Positions 29,623-41,277 of a stretch of 64,000 nt of DNA are shown in pieces. Every line of letters begins with the position of its first letter. Position 1 is the first letter of the stretch. The stretch is taken from the NCBI GenBank assembly GCA_026929865.2, contig CM049418.1, positions 6,223,501 to 6,287,500 of the forward strand. Direction: 5' to 3'. Position numbers and translations under genes: made by a program. The DNA comes from Hyperoplus lanceolatus (lineage: Eukaryota > Chordata > Actinopteri > Uranoscopiformes > Ammodytidae). Below the pieces are notes generated by a model that was not told the DNA's origin, made no database searches, and worked only from the letters and a program-made list of their open reading frames with translations.

Positions 29623-30239
29623 ATTTTTCCTTCCAAAACCAAAAAAGAAAAAAAAAAAAGAACAGGGCACGGCCACCCCCAACAATCAGACAGGGAACAA
29701 AGACACACAGGGAGTTATAAACACACACAAGACAGGGCAGACAACGAGGGACAGGTGCAACACATTAGGGGAGGGAGCAGCAATCAAACAAGAGGGAAAC
29801 TTGACAGGACATGGGGAGGAACAAGACAGACATACCAAAATAAAACAGGAAACACAGGGAACACCAAAACAAGACAAGACAAAGACAGACCATGACAACA
29901 GTATCCAATAAGGCAATGTTATGTGATTCTATTCAGTTTGCGCATTTTGTGACGTAAAACAAATCTTCAAAATAATTTGTTGTTAAACAGAACTGTTAAA
30001 GTCACAATATTGATATATGTTGTGGAAATGCAAATACAAATGCAAATGTGTGTTACTAAGCAGAAAAACTGTCATGATGATTCATTTTAAAATAAGGAAT
30101 ACATTTACCATAAACGCCCAATGTGACATATTTGTCACATCAGAAATGTGTTCTTTGTGGTCCACTTGGTCTGTGTTATATCCCCCATATTTTTCCTTTA
30201 AGGGGAAATGGGTCTGGGTTCTTATGGGTTAAATTAGAG

Positions 30240-30730
30240 AAATAAAACATATTTTTACATGAATACTCATGTTGTCCTTCTCTTTTAATGAGATATTATA
30301 TACACTGGTTTTTATTTGTAGGCTATTTAATGCCTTCATGGGAAACATCCACCCATCATATGTACCATGCTCGACTACTCCTCCTAAATTGCCCCGAGCT
30401 AACTCCAGTTTAGGAATAACTGCCTTTTCATGTAGTGCCCCTAATTCATGGAATGCTCTGCAGAGCAACTTAAAAATGACTGCTCTTCCTACTCTTGGTT
30501 TATTTGAAACTATGATTTCTGAATTTTACACATAACTGTAACTGTAACTGTTTTAGCTGAATTCATTGTTCATTTAGTATTTTATTTTTGCTCTTGTTTT
30601 GTATTTTGTATAGGCCAACTTTATTTAAATTAATATATTTTATCCTATTTTATTTCTGTTCTCTGTTTATGTTATCCCTGTGATTGTCTTCATTGTGTAT
30701 GCTCGTCACTGTAAATGAATAAATATATTT
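30240..30730 (+). mobile_element. non-LTR retrotransposon 3' end
   Basis: A frame ending at 30535 reads NIHPSYVPCSTTPPKLPRAN and then AFSCSAPNSWNALQSNLKM. The serine, alanine and WN-containing motif is typical of the C-terminus of L2/CR1/Rex-like reverse transcriptase polyproteins. It is followed by an AT-rich 3' UTR ending AATGAATAAATAT. Only the last 100 codons or so survive. It lies directly after the piggyBac TTAA. Confidence 0.6.
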
Positions 30731-30732
30731 AT

Positions 30733-31000
30733 TAGGGCTGTCAAGCGATTAAAAAAATTAATCTAATTAATTACAGGCTCTGTGATTAATTAATCTAAAT
30801 TAATCGCATACTTTTATGACACTTTTATACCTGTTTATAAACAGCTGTATAGCCTGCTAGTCTCTCTCTCTCTCTCACTCTCTCTCTCTCCGTCTCTCGT
30901 AACTTCTGTCTCCACAACAGACAGCGCTGCACTGCCACAGATGCTTATGCCGATTCATTCACCATCGTCGTACTCATAGGCAAAAATATTGAGAGACACA

Positions 31001-31069
<69 letters not shown>

Positions 31070-31459
31070 ACGCGGACGACGAGACAGCTAGCAAACAAAA
31101 TTGAGACACGGGGAGAAAGATTGAGAGATACTGTTTTGAACCTAGCCTACATTGTTGCACCCACTAAATCAATAATGCACAGACACTGGCTGCGGAGAAT
31201 AAAGTAAGATGTCTTCCTACCTTCATGCTTATTAAACCGTCTATAGAGCCCTCGGCCCCCTGCTTCTCTCTTTACTTTTCTCCCTTTCACCCGCGCGGGC
31301 TGTGTCTGCTTCAGGTGCAGCTCGTTGCAGCTACGCACCACTTTTGCACCGGGTCAAAGGGCATTATAGAAGTGCGATTAATCTGCGTTAATTTTTTTAA
31401 TCGCGTTAATTTTTCTGTGATTAATTAATCGAAATTAACGCGTTAATTTGACAGCCCTA
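30733..31459. mobile_element. hAT-type MITE with 8-bp duplication
   Basis: It starts TAGGGCTGTCAAGCGATTAA and ends TTAATTTGACAGCCCTA. It is flanked by an exact 8-bp duplication, ATATTTAT, at 30725-30732 and 31460-31467. Subterminal ATTAATCGC-type words occur at both ends. It contains a CT tract (about 30862-30892) and a CACG/CA microsatellite (about 31000-31066). No transposase. Confidence 0.85.
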
Positions 31460-31867
31460 ATATTTATATATAGCCTAATCATATAGGCCTATTGTTAACT
31501 TATTAAAATAGCTGACTTTACTGCCCCTATCTGTTTCTGCTTCCCTTTTCGGGGGATGTTCCTTGTTTTGATCTCGGACGTCTGGTTATTTATATCATAT
31601 CAGAATATTCTATGACTGTTAAGTCCACTATGAATATTAAAACACGTCGAAACTTGTGCCCTGTATCATAGCTACATGTATGATCTTTGCAGCAAAGAAA
31701 ACCGCGTGAAAATCAGTTTAGTATTGAATGAGATTTGATTAATTACATGCGCTGACAGTTCATTGCACCTGTCAAACAGACTGAGTGGAACGTGTGACCG
31801 GTCCAAGATGGCGCCCGCAATTCTCGTCAGCGCCAATAGGCAGGAGCGGCCAACGCGGCGTCTATCC

Positions 31868-31990
31868 ATATGGTTGAGCCCATGGTTGAGCCCATGGTTG
31901 AGCCCATGGTTGAGCCCATGGTTGAGCCCATGGTTGAGCCCATGGTTGAGCCCATGGTTGAGCCCATGGTTGAGCCCATGGTTGAGCCCT
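31868..31990. repeat. 12-bp minisatellite GTTGAGCCCATG, about 10 copies
   Basis: Ten near-perfect copies of a 12-bp unit, directly outside the right long inverted repeat. The same word, GTTGAGCCCATAGA, occurs once outside the left inverted repeat at 25903, so the array was seeded from flanking transposon sequence. Confidence 0.95.
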
Positions 31991-32362
31991 ATGACAACAT
32001 GACAACACTTGTCATGTGACTGAAGTGGCTGCATTTGATTGGCAAGCTTTTGTAATGTGGTTTTTATTGGTTTAAATAGTCACGTGATAAAGATGTTGGC
32101 TGAAGACGTCCCCGGGGAGAGAAATCATGAGAGAAATAGCTCTCGCGTAATAAATAAAATATATATGAAAAATAAGGTAACGACCGTCACGTAGCCAAAT
32201 GGAACGGCGTAAAAGTACCGTTCTTTCTTCAAATATTTACTCAAGTAAAAGTATGTTGCAATAAAACTACTCCTAAAATTACAATTTATTCAAAAAGTTA
32301 TTCAAGTAGCCTATTTGTAACGGAGTAAATGTAGCGGGTTACGACCCACCTCTGCTTGCGTC

Positions 32363-34226
32363 AACTTCTGCCTGTGTCAACGTGAATAACATGAGAGCTA
32401 ACAAGTCTCCAATCTACTTTTGATTTGCATCAATTAGAGGGGAAAAAGCCAAAACAAATAAAATATGCATACATATGTTATTCCGCGTGAGCCATTTGAT
32501 TGGTTGACTGCCTCCACTTTTCATCTGAGTCTTGTTTCTGAGCAATTCTTTGGAGGGACTTCACAGTGTTATCTTTCGTTGACATGGTTCACAAGATTAA
32601 AATCTAACCAGCCTGTATTTCCAGTAACATGATGTATAATGTTGTACTTGTAGCTGCATTGAGCAGCTTATAGCGCTTCTTCTGAATGCAGTTCATACAG
32701 TGATTTGAAGTTTTAAAAAAAGCTACATAAATCCTTCCTCTGATGCCTTTGTACATCTGCTGGACACCTATTAAAAAAAAAAGAAAAAAACTCAGTGGCG
32801 TAAATTTGATCTGTTGAAGCGACTAAAATCCCGAAGGCCACATCGACAGGGACACATTCATTGTACAAAATGTGGAGCATGAAACCGTCACCATGAGCAA
32901 TGAACAGTTGACTATCTTTTGTCTGGAAAAAAATAACGCTCCTGTTCTAAAATTTCCACTCAAACAATTTGTCCTTGAGCAAAGCTTTCTCTGCTAAGCC
33001 CCAACAACAACAAACAACACAGATGACGATAAACACAGGCAGTAAATATGGGGGGGGGGGGGGGATATTGAATTGCAGAGATGTTTTTGCAACATCAAAG
33101 CCTTAAAAAAGAATTCCTTTCTTCTAGAGTGCATCTTCTGGGATTGGTAAAGATTTAATAAGGGAGATCAATGAGCACCTGGGGCTTTTACCTGTATTCA
33201 CTTCATCTGTGTACGTGTGTCCCTCATATTTGCTCTGACTGATTCTGCTCTGTATTGGGCAACCAGCAGGCCTGTATTAGCACGCTTTAGCTGAGGGCTA
33301 CTCATTTTCCTGAGTTCATAAGGTCGTGCTGCTTCTCATTGTGCTGGATTTCAAACTCCTGTTAATCAAAAACACTAACCATCCATCGATGCCTTTTGGC
33401 TCCAACTTCTGCTCTCACCTTGCTGTTAGCCATAACAGTAAAATAATTAGCATGTTCGAGGTTCCATGCGCTCTGACTGAGTAAAGACTCTGAATACTAA
33501 CAACTAACTAGCTATATAAGACATTTCTGTGGATGATTCACATATTATTTCATGCTATTCCATTAGGGTGAAACCAATGAGGGCTTAAACTCTCAAACAA
33601 TGTGTGTATATTTTTATTGACCTTTAATCAAATATTAGACTAGCATCGAGTTCATAGTTAGGCACATAACCAATGCGATTTACTTTTTCCCCCCTTTAAT
33701 ACAGTTTTTATATCTCCATATAAGGCCTAATGTTTGCCACAGAGGGATATAGAAGTGCTAAATACTGCCGGATTTTCTATTTATTACATAAAGCGCAAAT
33801 TTTCAATTTCAAAAGGCATTTACATCAGCACAAAATCACCCCCCAAATAGCCACACCAGATGTTTACCAACTCCAATGGAGATTTAAATCATGAGTTAAA
33901 TCATGAATATAAAACAGCAGCCCCTGCATGATGCTCTAACTACAGTAATGCCCACATATTGCTGTTGACCAGAGGGACTGGGGGGGTCCCCTTTGGTTGA
34001 ATGGTTGATGTTGGAGTTCCTGCACAGAGGAGCCAATTTCATGTGCCATTAGCTTCATGCAAACCCAGATTGAATTTATGTTTAGATGAGTGTGTGTGTG
34101 TTTGTCTGTGTTTGTTTTCAACATATGGGAGGGTCTTTGCCTCTCGAGTGTGGATGCCCAAATCAGACGGGAAGGACAAATGCATTTACTGAACCAACAT
34201 ATCAACACAGTCAAGTTGTTAGTCGA
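32363..34226 (-). other. ncam2: ncam2 intron, nothing recognised
   Basis: Intronic DNA between two hAT insertions. Contains a G run at about 33050-33064. No exon with NCAM2 sequence was seen. Confidence 0.5.
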
Positions 34227-34234
34227 GTGGTTGA

Positions 34235-35798
34235 CAGTGGCGTGCACAGACATTTTTGGGGGCAGGTGCTCAGTGCAAAAAAAAAGGGCACAATATATTC
34301 TATCGATGAATGAGCAAATCATTTTAAGGGTACTTGTACAAAATCCCCCCCTGGCCTAATGACTTTTAATACCCGGCCACACAGAGTGTTTCTCAAAGGG
34401 ATTTGGGAGACTAGGACCCTGGACCTTCTAGAGGGATCTGGGGGAAGAAAAATTTTAACCTTTTAAAATAAAATTCATCAATCAGGTGCACTTTGAGAAG
34501 AAAGCTAAGGCTAAATCACCTGTGTCAATGTGGGCTATTTAGTACTATTTTCTGGAATAATTTGGAGACACAGAATTACCAAAAAGCAGAAAGAAAAAAT
34601 GTACATGTTTGAAAAAAAAAAACAGTCAGCTTCGGATTTAAAAAAAAAAATCCCTTATCCCGAATTCTCTCTTTGAAGTCTTCGTTAGGCCCCTGATCTC
34701 CGTACTAATAATATCCTACTAAGGTAAATACAAGATTACTGAAAGTCTTGTAACATAGAAATAACTTATGGTTGGGACAAAACAATATTATTATCTTATA
34801 TAGCTTCATGACTGATTTAGTACCACCAACCCACTTTACGTATTTAAAATAAAATGTGTGGACAGCTTTTAAGATATTTCAATAACATTTGAGGAACAGT
34901 TCAACATTAAAATCTGAGCTTTAAAAGGCCCTGAACAGTTAACACGACTCTGGTCTTGACTCTGACCTTTCATCCAGGAGAGCAGAGAGCTGCTCCCCTG
35001 GGCTGCCTGCTGTAGCTCCCTTTCTTTTTCCTTTTTTAATCTCTCCTTTCCAGGCATTATACTGCAATTTATAAATAAAAGAGACCAACCATATAAAATA
35101 AGACTGCTTGGTTACATTACAACAAGGCACAAGGCTACTTTTTCTGCAGGCAATTGGGAATTGCCTGTTTGTCATTTAGCAAATAAATTACTGCAAGTGA
35201 AGTGTTAATTATATAGCCTAAAGTAAACCTAAACAACACTAAATATTCAGCATACTGATAGATTCACATGCTGTACCAATGACAAACTCCGCCGACATTA
35301 GTTGTGTTCATCACGTCATATCAATATTTTTTTTGGGCTAGCTAAGCAGGACAGTCGGCTAATTTATGCTCAGCTGTGTGGCGCTGCATGATAGAGGCTA
35401 CTTTATAACAGAGACAAATATATGCAAGTTATAGCTTGACAACTGAGGCTTAGGGGGCAAACAATACACTCTTGACTCCATTCATGTATGTGTTACCTCG
35501 CTGGTGGGGCAGGGCAGGCCGGGGAGTAGGTGTGTATGTGCAGCAGCTGTGAACTGCTGCGGCAACGCGCCTCCGTTTGTGTCCACTCTGGCATATTTTT
35601 TGGGGCATTATTGTGAAACATTTTTAATCGTTGAGCATTTATAGATGATAATGTCGGCATGGGCCACATACACTGTAAAACAAAAAAAACACTTTCAGAT
35701 TTTTTATTTTTATTTTTTTTGAAAAGGGCACTTGATTGGGCCAGGGGAAAAGGGCAGGTGCTTCAGCACCACTTCATGTCTACCTGTGCACGCCACTG
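34235..35798. mobile_element. hAT-type non-autonomous element
   Basis: The left end CAGTGGCGTGCACAGACA and the right end TGTGCACGCCACTG form a 15-bp inverted repeat. They are flanked by an exact 8-bp duplication, GTGGTTGA, at 34227-34234 and 35799-35806. Subterminal GGGCAGGTGCT words recur at both ends. The interior is AT-rich without a recognisable transposase or BED finger, so this 1564-bp copy depends on another element for movement. Confidence 0.88.
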
Positions 35799-35806
35799 GT
35801 GGTTGA

Positions 35807-38800
35807 TACGCTTGGGATCGGCTGAGGCAAGTGGGAGTCATAAGCCCCAGTAGTCTGAATACAGCACGCTATTTATTTTTCCTGCAATATACACAGATGC
35901 ACTCCTGTTTTATCACTTAAATGATCCATGCCACGCGCTGCTTTCTTCACACTGCAAGTCTATTTTTCTCTTGTGTGTTACGTAAAGTGCTGTCACATAA
36001 ATCCCCGACTGTCTACATGTTGTTAACTTAACAATGATCTATATTAATGAAACAAGTTGACCAGTTTTCACTTTTGGGCATATGAAGCTATGGTTGGTGA
36101 GCGAAACACAATTACTGATGTATATTTGAGGTTTATAGCTGGAGCCAGTGGTGTTTGTTGCTATATGAGGATTCAGAAACGTAACATATTTTAAGTGAAA
36201 AACATTGTCAGTCAATTAATCTTTCACTTGTATATTTGTACACGTTAAGTGTGCAGAAATCTACATTTGTAAAGTAACTAGTAACCAAAAATTAAAAAGT
36301 GCAATATTTTGCTTTGAAATTAAAGTAAAGAGAATGTACATTACATTTGAACTTCAGTCCAATTCGTGGGAAAATGTACTTATTTCACTGGTTTACAATG
36401 TCATAAACCTGTGATAGCTTATTCGGGTCATCACTCATCAGGACGTGGATTTCCCCTTAAAATGCTAAATGCTGAAATGGAAAAGAGTTCCTTTCTATTT
36501 CTATGTTTTCATCTCAACAAGACTTATCACCCATGTGCATGCACTGCATATACTGTATATTACACACATACACACACTTGCAGAGGCTACATTTAAAACA
36601 ATGTTCGGGACACTAAGCAAACAGATATGCTACTGGTTTCTTGACAGGCCTCTTTGATAAAGCTGAGAGAGCCAGCAGCTGTGTTGCACTTCATGGTGGT
36701 GCGGGGGGCAGATATTAGAGTGTTCATTCAGATGTGTGTTTTGAAATCTGTAAGCTTCCATGTGACGCCAAAGCACAGCGGGGGGTGACTCGTGCTTTTC
36801 TCTGCAGACGTTAATTAAGCCTGAGGCCATCTACGCCGGGCCGCACACGCTCACTACAGTCCCTGCTTTGCACACAGATAAATTAGGTGGCCCGGGGCTA
36901 AACCGCAGCACGTCCCCAAGGTGTTTGTTTACACTCTTATCTAAATTGTCACATTTGCATTTATTGTCTCTGCAAAGCAATATTTTTTTTATCACGGCTG
37001 GCTGACAACAAGGATCTTTCAGTGAGTGCAGTGGACGTGGAAGTCTTTGTCAAGGACACGTCGACAAAGACTTGCTGATGGACACTTTGGCTGTTCACTT
37101 GGGGGATCCTGTTTGCTGACATATTATATTAATGTATGGTCCTCCCATTTAAAAAAGACAGGTGCGCTATCTCCAAAGCCTTTTAGCCTCTCCTGACCAG
37201 CAGCCTTTTAAGTTAACTAGGAGCCCTGCAAAATCACACTTAATTAAATGCCAGACGGCTGAGCCTGATAGATTTATAACATAAGAAGCCATTAAGATGA
37301 AGTTGGGGCCAGTTTATCGGACAGTATGAGTTGATAATGACGCATAACAAGGTACAGAGTAACGGCGTGAAATAGTTAATACTAAAATCTCATATGTTTG
37401 CTAACATTAGTTAGTTGGTACTAAATGTTCACATCCACTCGAGAACAGATGTAGGGGGCATGCTCACAGCAGAACAATAAATACTCTAAGCTTTCTTTAT
37501 ACTGCAAGAGAGAGGGAGAAATCTGAAGAATCTGGCTTTATATGTATGTCCACAACTGTTGTTTTTGTAAATACAAAAAGAAAACAAACAAGATTGAATG
37601 AATTGTATAATATCTTAGTACAAAAAAAATACATCACAATCGAATGACCTCGAGATATGGATTTTTTTGTCCAATGTTTGACAGTGTTGTGTTTTTCAGA
37701 TTTCCATCGCTGCAGGATAGAGGAGCCTCAGCTGAAATGTAGCATTTATGCTTTTATATTATTTTCTAGTGTGAGTCACCAGAGTAGGAAGACACCCACA
37801 CTGTCTGGTGTTCCCTGTGTCAAATCTGTCAACCCAGCCGCTCTGCCAACCCCCGAGTAAACGGCAAATTCTTCACTGACGTCAGCACAAATCTCTGCTG
37901 CATCGCCTTAACACATGGGCTGTCATTTTGCCGTAACACAGAGTCATATAGTGTGGATTCGATTTGCTTTCTGTATGCTATATACTGTAAGCGGATGGGT
38001 ATGAGGCAACTCTGCTGGAAACTGGATTAAAAATGCAAAGGAAAGTGACACTTAATTTAAAACGTGATCTTTTCGTCACCCATCCATGTAGTTAAATATC
38101 AGCACCGGAGCTTTTACTAATAATAGAATATTTCTGTGTTTAAGTTTGAGACTCAATTTCTTCATGACATGTCCCGTGGGTGCTTGCGCCCCGAGGCTAC
38201 TGAAAACTATTCCTAGACCGCTGACTGACAGTACGGGACTGGATCAAGAAAAAAAAGAAAACCCTGAAGACAATGCTGAAAAAAGGTGGGCAAAGAACCA
38301 ACCCAACTTTTTTTTTCTTATTTTAATTGCTTGAATGTGTTAATTTAAAATGTCCTTCTGTAAAACTGTGAACAATACATTTGGAGTGTCTTCTCAGTCT
38401 GTCCATTGGGGCCAATGATATAACAACAACAGTCGACCACTTTACACCTAAAACTGGAAAAGTTTGACAAATTCAAAATGGAGATACATTCTCACATCCG
38501 CAACACATCAAGGTGAGAAAAAACGGGCAATGATAAATAGCCTACGTCTCAGTAACTTGTGTCCTAAACATTTCCACTCAGCTAACACACACACACAAAC
38601 AGCATCTGATCCGTGCCACTTATCACCCTCCAGATTTAAGGTTCACCTCATGCTATTCATCACTCTGTACTCTCTTATCGATAACCATTGATATTGCCGC
38701 GCGGGGTTCGCTAGCTCTTTACAACCTATTACCCCTTTGCACCTTAAAGCCTGGCACTATTGACATCCTGCAAACTCAGTGGTGTCTGAGCTTTGTATCA

Positions 38801-40500
38801 TGTCTCAAGCGTTATCTCATTATACTGCCCCCCTCCCCCCCATCAGTGGTGTGACTCATTGTGTGGACGGCATTAATTCATTCTCTCTGCAATTGCTCGG
38901 AGAACAACAACAAAATAAAATGAAAAATCATACATGCAGAGTCTTAGTATTTTTGCAATCACATGGCCATCTTTCCTATCAATCATGAAACCAATTTTCC
39001 TGCAATTGTGGGAAATCTGGAGATGCCGGGGCATCACTTACAACAGCAAACTTTTAGGGTGTTACCGCTGATCCGCCTATCATTACCTGCTGCTTTAATT
39101 GGTTCGAGTGACAATCATTTTGCTTACAGTCACACAACCATTCACATGATATAAGGTAAAAAATAAAAATAGTACTGGTCTTATTGTTATGGCATTAGCC
39201 ACAATTTCTGACTGTTAGTTTCCTCTGCTAACTCAATTACCCCAATACTATCAGTTTCCTTTGCATTGGCTAATACACAGTAATAACAGAAAGCTATACA
39301 TCCCCTTTGCCTAGGACCATTTGTTTTGCACCATTCTATTGCAATTCATGTACGTCTGTGACTCTGCTTTGTATTTCTGATGTGACCTTACTAAATTATA
39401 AACTGTACCATAACCATAATAAAGAAAGTCAGTGTTGCCATACACATCCTTTTTGCATCAGTAAATCTGAGAATGCCCGTGTGAGAGGCTGCTGCTACAG
39501 TGTCTGTGCTAACTATTAAGCTGCATGCGGTCTATAGGCAGGCAGTCATTCAGCCCTATTGCACTGTGAGCTTTGTGACTCAGCAAAAGTCAACTGCCCC
39601 TCCCCACCCCCTCCCACATCACTGCATGCCAGACACTGAGCTGACAGTCTTAACACCAAATTGGCACAGCTGGGCCCAATGAATCACTCTGTTGTTGTTG
39701 CTATCTCACAAACTCCTTGCTTTGGCTAGCAGCTTGCAAGAAAATAGCACTCGGATTGAATCAGTCGTCCTATGACTTTCATGAGAGTAGGCTTTGAATT
39801 TGCATAGGGTATGTGTATGTTTGCTCTTGTTAGATACACATGCATTGATGAGACTTTTCTGCATGCATAATGGATGTATATGCAGAGGTACAAACACAGA
39901 GGCATGGTAGCACACAAGGTTGAGATTCGATGCGTGCACAACATGAATGGAGCGCACAGTGCATGCAAAGATACACTCGCAGCACATAACGTGGAACGTA
40001 CTGATGGTAGTGAAAAGGACAAAATCAAAGACATACTGTGGCTGAAAGCGTGGTTGGGCGGCTGTTGTAGGTGTACCTACAGTAAATGGTGAAAAGAAGG
40101 CTCTTTTTTCTCGTTCCCCTTTTTCAATCACAGTGAATGTTTCTAGAGGATTCTACGCTGTGCATGACAAAGGAGTTCACTGCACTATTCATCATATCCA
40201 CTTTAAAGGTTAGACTATCTTGCAAAATGATTAAGAGCACACAGAAATAAAATCACTTTTTTTATATTAAAATTCTTGACAAAATAAATTTTCTTTGACG
40301 ACATAACTCTAACTTTGTGAGGAAAAAAGGAATTTTCAAGCAGGGTTATGTAAAATTTCTATTTATTTATTTGGGTGACCTGATGTAACCCACAGCAGAT
40401 GCTGCCTCTGTAAGCATGAAAAACCTAGTGACTGACAAACACTGTTATCACACTAATCAGAACCTTTAAATTAAGAAGGTTAGGCCTCCTTAAAAAAACA
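35807..40500 (-). other. ncam2: ncam2 intron, possible conserved noncoding DNA near 36830-37290
   Basis: No exon or complete transposon was recognised. The 36830-37290 segment (CATTTGCATTTATTGTCTC, CACTTAATTAAATGCC and similar words) looks like a candidate enhancer, but this is only compositional inference. Confidence 0.4.
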
Positions 40501-41037
40501 TTAAAGGTGCAGTTCGTAGTATCGGAATATTTTTAGTGGGATCAAGCGGTAAAAGTTCTAGATTGCAACGCTCCCTTGGTAACCCCCCCCCCCCTTTCAA
40601 TTCATTACAGAAGCTACGGTGGCCTTCAAGGACAATTAGCTACTTACTTAAGACCATCCACCACTCCCTCAAGTCTTTCCACAATATCGTGTGATGAGGT
40701 GAAGACGTATCTAGTAATATATTCTATAGTACTTCTTCTTCGTCTTCCAACAGGTGCATTTCCCCTGGACACCCACTATAAAAAAACGCTTAGGGCCGTA
40801 CATTTTTTGTCCGTTCTGTGATACTGTAGAAAAAACATGGCAGCTGCCTCCGTGTAGGGTTACCCACTCCTATGTACAGTACATTATTCTAAGAAAATCC
40901 TAAGAAACAACCACTTTTATTTTCAACAATTTTATATACACTTAATAAAACATACCTATGAATATTATTTTCCCCTTTGGACCAAGTCGGTTCTGTGACG
41001 AAAAAATGCCAATAAATTCTACACACTGCACCTTTAA
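40501..41037. mobile_element. TTAA-ended MITE next to the transmembrane exon
   Basis: The left edge TTAAAGGTGCAGTTCGTAG and right edge CACACTGCACCTTTAA are inverted. TTAA occurs at each end (40501-40504 and 41034-41037). It contains a C run and no coding sequence. Its right end is 27 bp from the last base of the transmembrane exon, that is, 25 bp past the GT of the donor. It shares the TTAAAGGTGCA end with the element at 53379. Confidence 0.8.
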
Positions 41038-41064
41038 ACAAACAAAACAAAGAAATGTACTCAC

Positions 41065-41269
41065 AGGTAGGCTGCCTTGCCCTCTTCTATCTCCTTGCCC
41101 TTGCCGCTGGTGGCTGTCTTCTTGCTGCAGATTGTGCGTGTGATGCACATCAGCAGGCCACAGTGACGCAGGAAGAAGCAGCACACATCCACCAGAACCA
41201 GCAGCAGCAGCAGCGCTCCCAGGCCCAGGCCCACCACCGCCCCTAGCCCCAGGCCGCTGAACAGGGATT
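41065..41269 (-). CDS. ncam2: ncam2 exon: transmembrane helix and juxtamembrane cytoplasmic segment
   Basis: This 205-nt exon encodes the membrane anchor of the long isoform. Seen: the split Glu codon is followed by [18 protein letters not shown] and a run of leucines and valines of about 20 residues. Next comes a cysteine-rich boundary ([14 protein letters not shown]) and a basic then acidic cytoplasmic stretch ending [13 protein letters not shown]. The clustered cysteines next to the membrane are palmitoylation sites in NCAM relatives, so lipidation is inferred here. The acceptor is TTAGCAG with AG at 41271-41270, and instead of a normal pyrimidine tract it is preceded by a TG repeat. The donor is GTGAGT starting at 41064. 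Phase is 1 in and 2 out (ends CT, first two bases of a Leu codon). The exon is GC-rich compared with its surroundings. Confidence 0.95.
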
Positions 41270-41277
41270 CTGCTAAT

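Larger units (their letters stand above)
28330..29900 (-). mobile_element. LTR-retrotransposon-like fragment with one LTR
   Basis: On the minus strand the sequence from 29900 starts TGTTGTCATGGTCTG and runs through a CT/TG-rich region. It reaches an AATAAA near 29260-29270 and ends CACCGTAACA at 29206, consistent with an LTR (TG...CA). A long reading frame starts just after. The opposite LTR was not found, so the left limit is approximate. A separate AT-rich MITE interrupts the LTR. No reverse transcriptase or integrase was seen, so it is a non-autonomous or truncated copy. Inserted in the piggyBac element. Confidence 0.5.
26704..30228 (+). mobile_element. piggyBac-type transposon, internally disrupted
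   Basis: The left end is TTAA (26700-26703) followed by CCCATAAGGACCCA. The right end is the inverse, TGGGTTCTTATGGG followed by TTAA (30229-30232). TTAA duplication with CCC/GGG termini is the hallmark of piggyBac. Inner palindromic words TGTGACATATTTGTCACA occur near both ends (27860 and 30121). A transposase N-terminus remains at 28181-28309. Most of the transposase is gone, replaced by an LTR-like insertion, so this copy is non-autonomous. Total 3525 bp including nested insertions. Confidence 0.85.
25926..31867. mobile_element. element with inverted repeats of about 290 bp, nested in the hAT
   Basis: The segment 25926-26211 (GGATAGACGCCGC ... AACCAGACGTCCGA) reappears inverted at 31573-31867 (TCGGACGTCTGGTT ... 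GCGGCGTCTATCC). Matching blocks include CATACATGTAGCTA, CAGGGCACAAGTTTCGACG and CACGCGGTTTTCTTTGCTGC. Just inside the left repeat (26215-26420) is a short reading frame with FVREEIESEDVF-like sequence that I do not recognise. Superfamily unassigned. All other insertions in the nest lie between these repeats. Confidence 0.75.
24966..32354. mobile_element. hAT-type element, outermost of a transposon nest
   Basis: The ends are CAGAGGTGGGCAGAGTAG on the left and an inverted counterpart ending GACCCACCTCTG on the right. They are flanked by an exact 8-bp duplication, CTTGCGTC, at 24958-24965 and 32355-32362. An 8-bp duplication with CAGAGGTGG termini fits the hAT superfamily. Subterminal ACTCAAGTAAAAGTA words occur at both ends, typical of a common fish non-autonomous hAT. 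Its length of 7389 bp comes from later insertions inside it. No transposase was recognised. Confidence 0.88.

Noticed and set aside
38962..38980. Minus-strand GAAAGATGGC resembling the start of the missing cassette exon (K-D-G)
   Set aside because: The frame continues with unrelated residues and an early loss of similarity, so it is a chance match.
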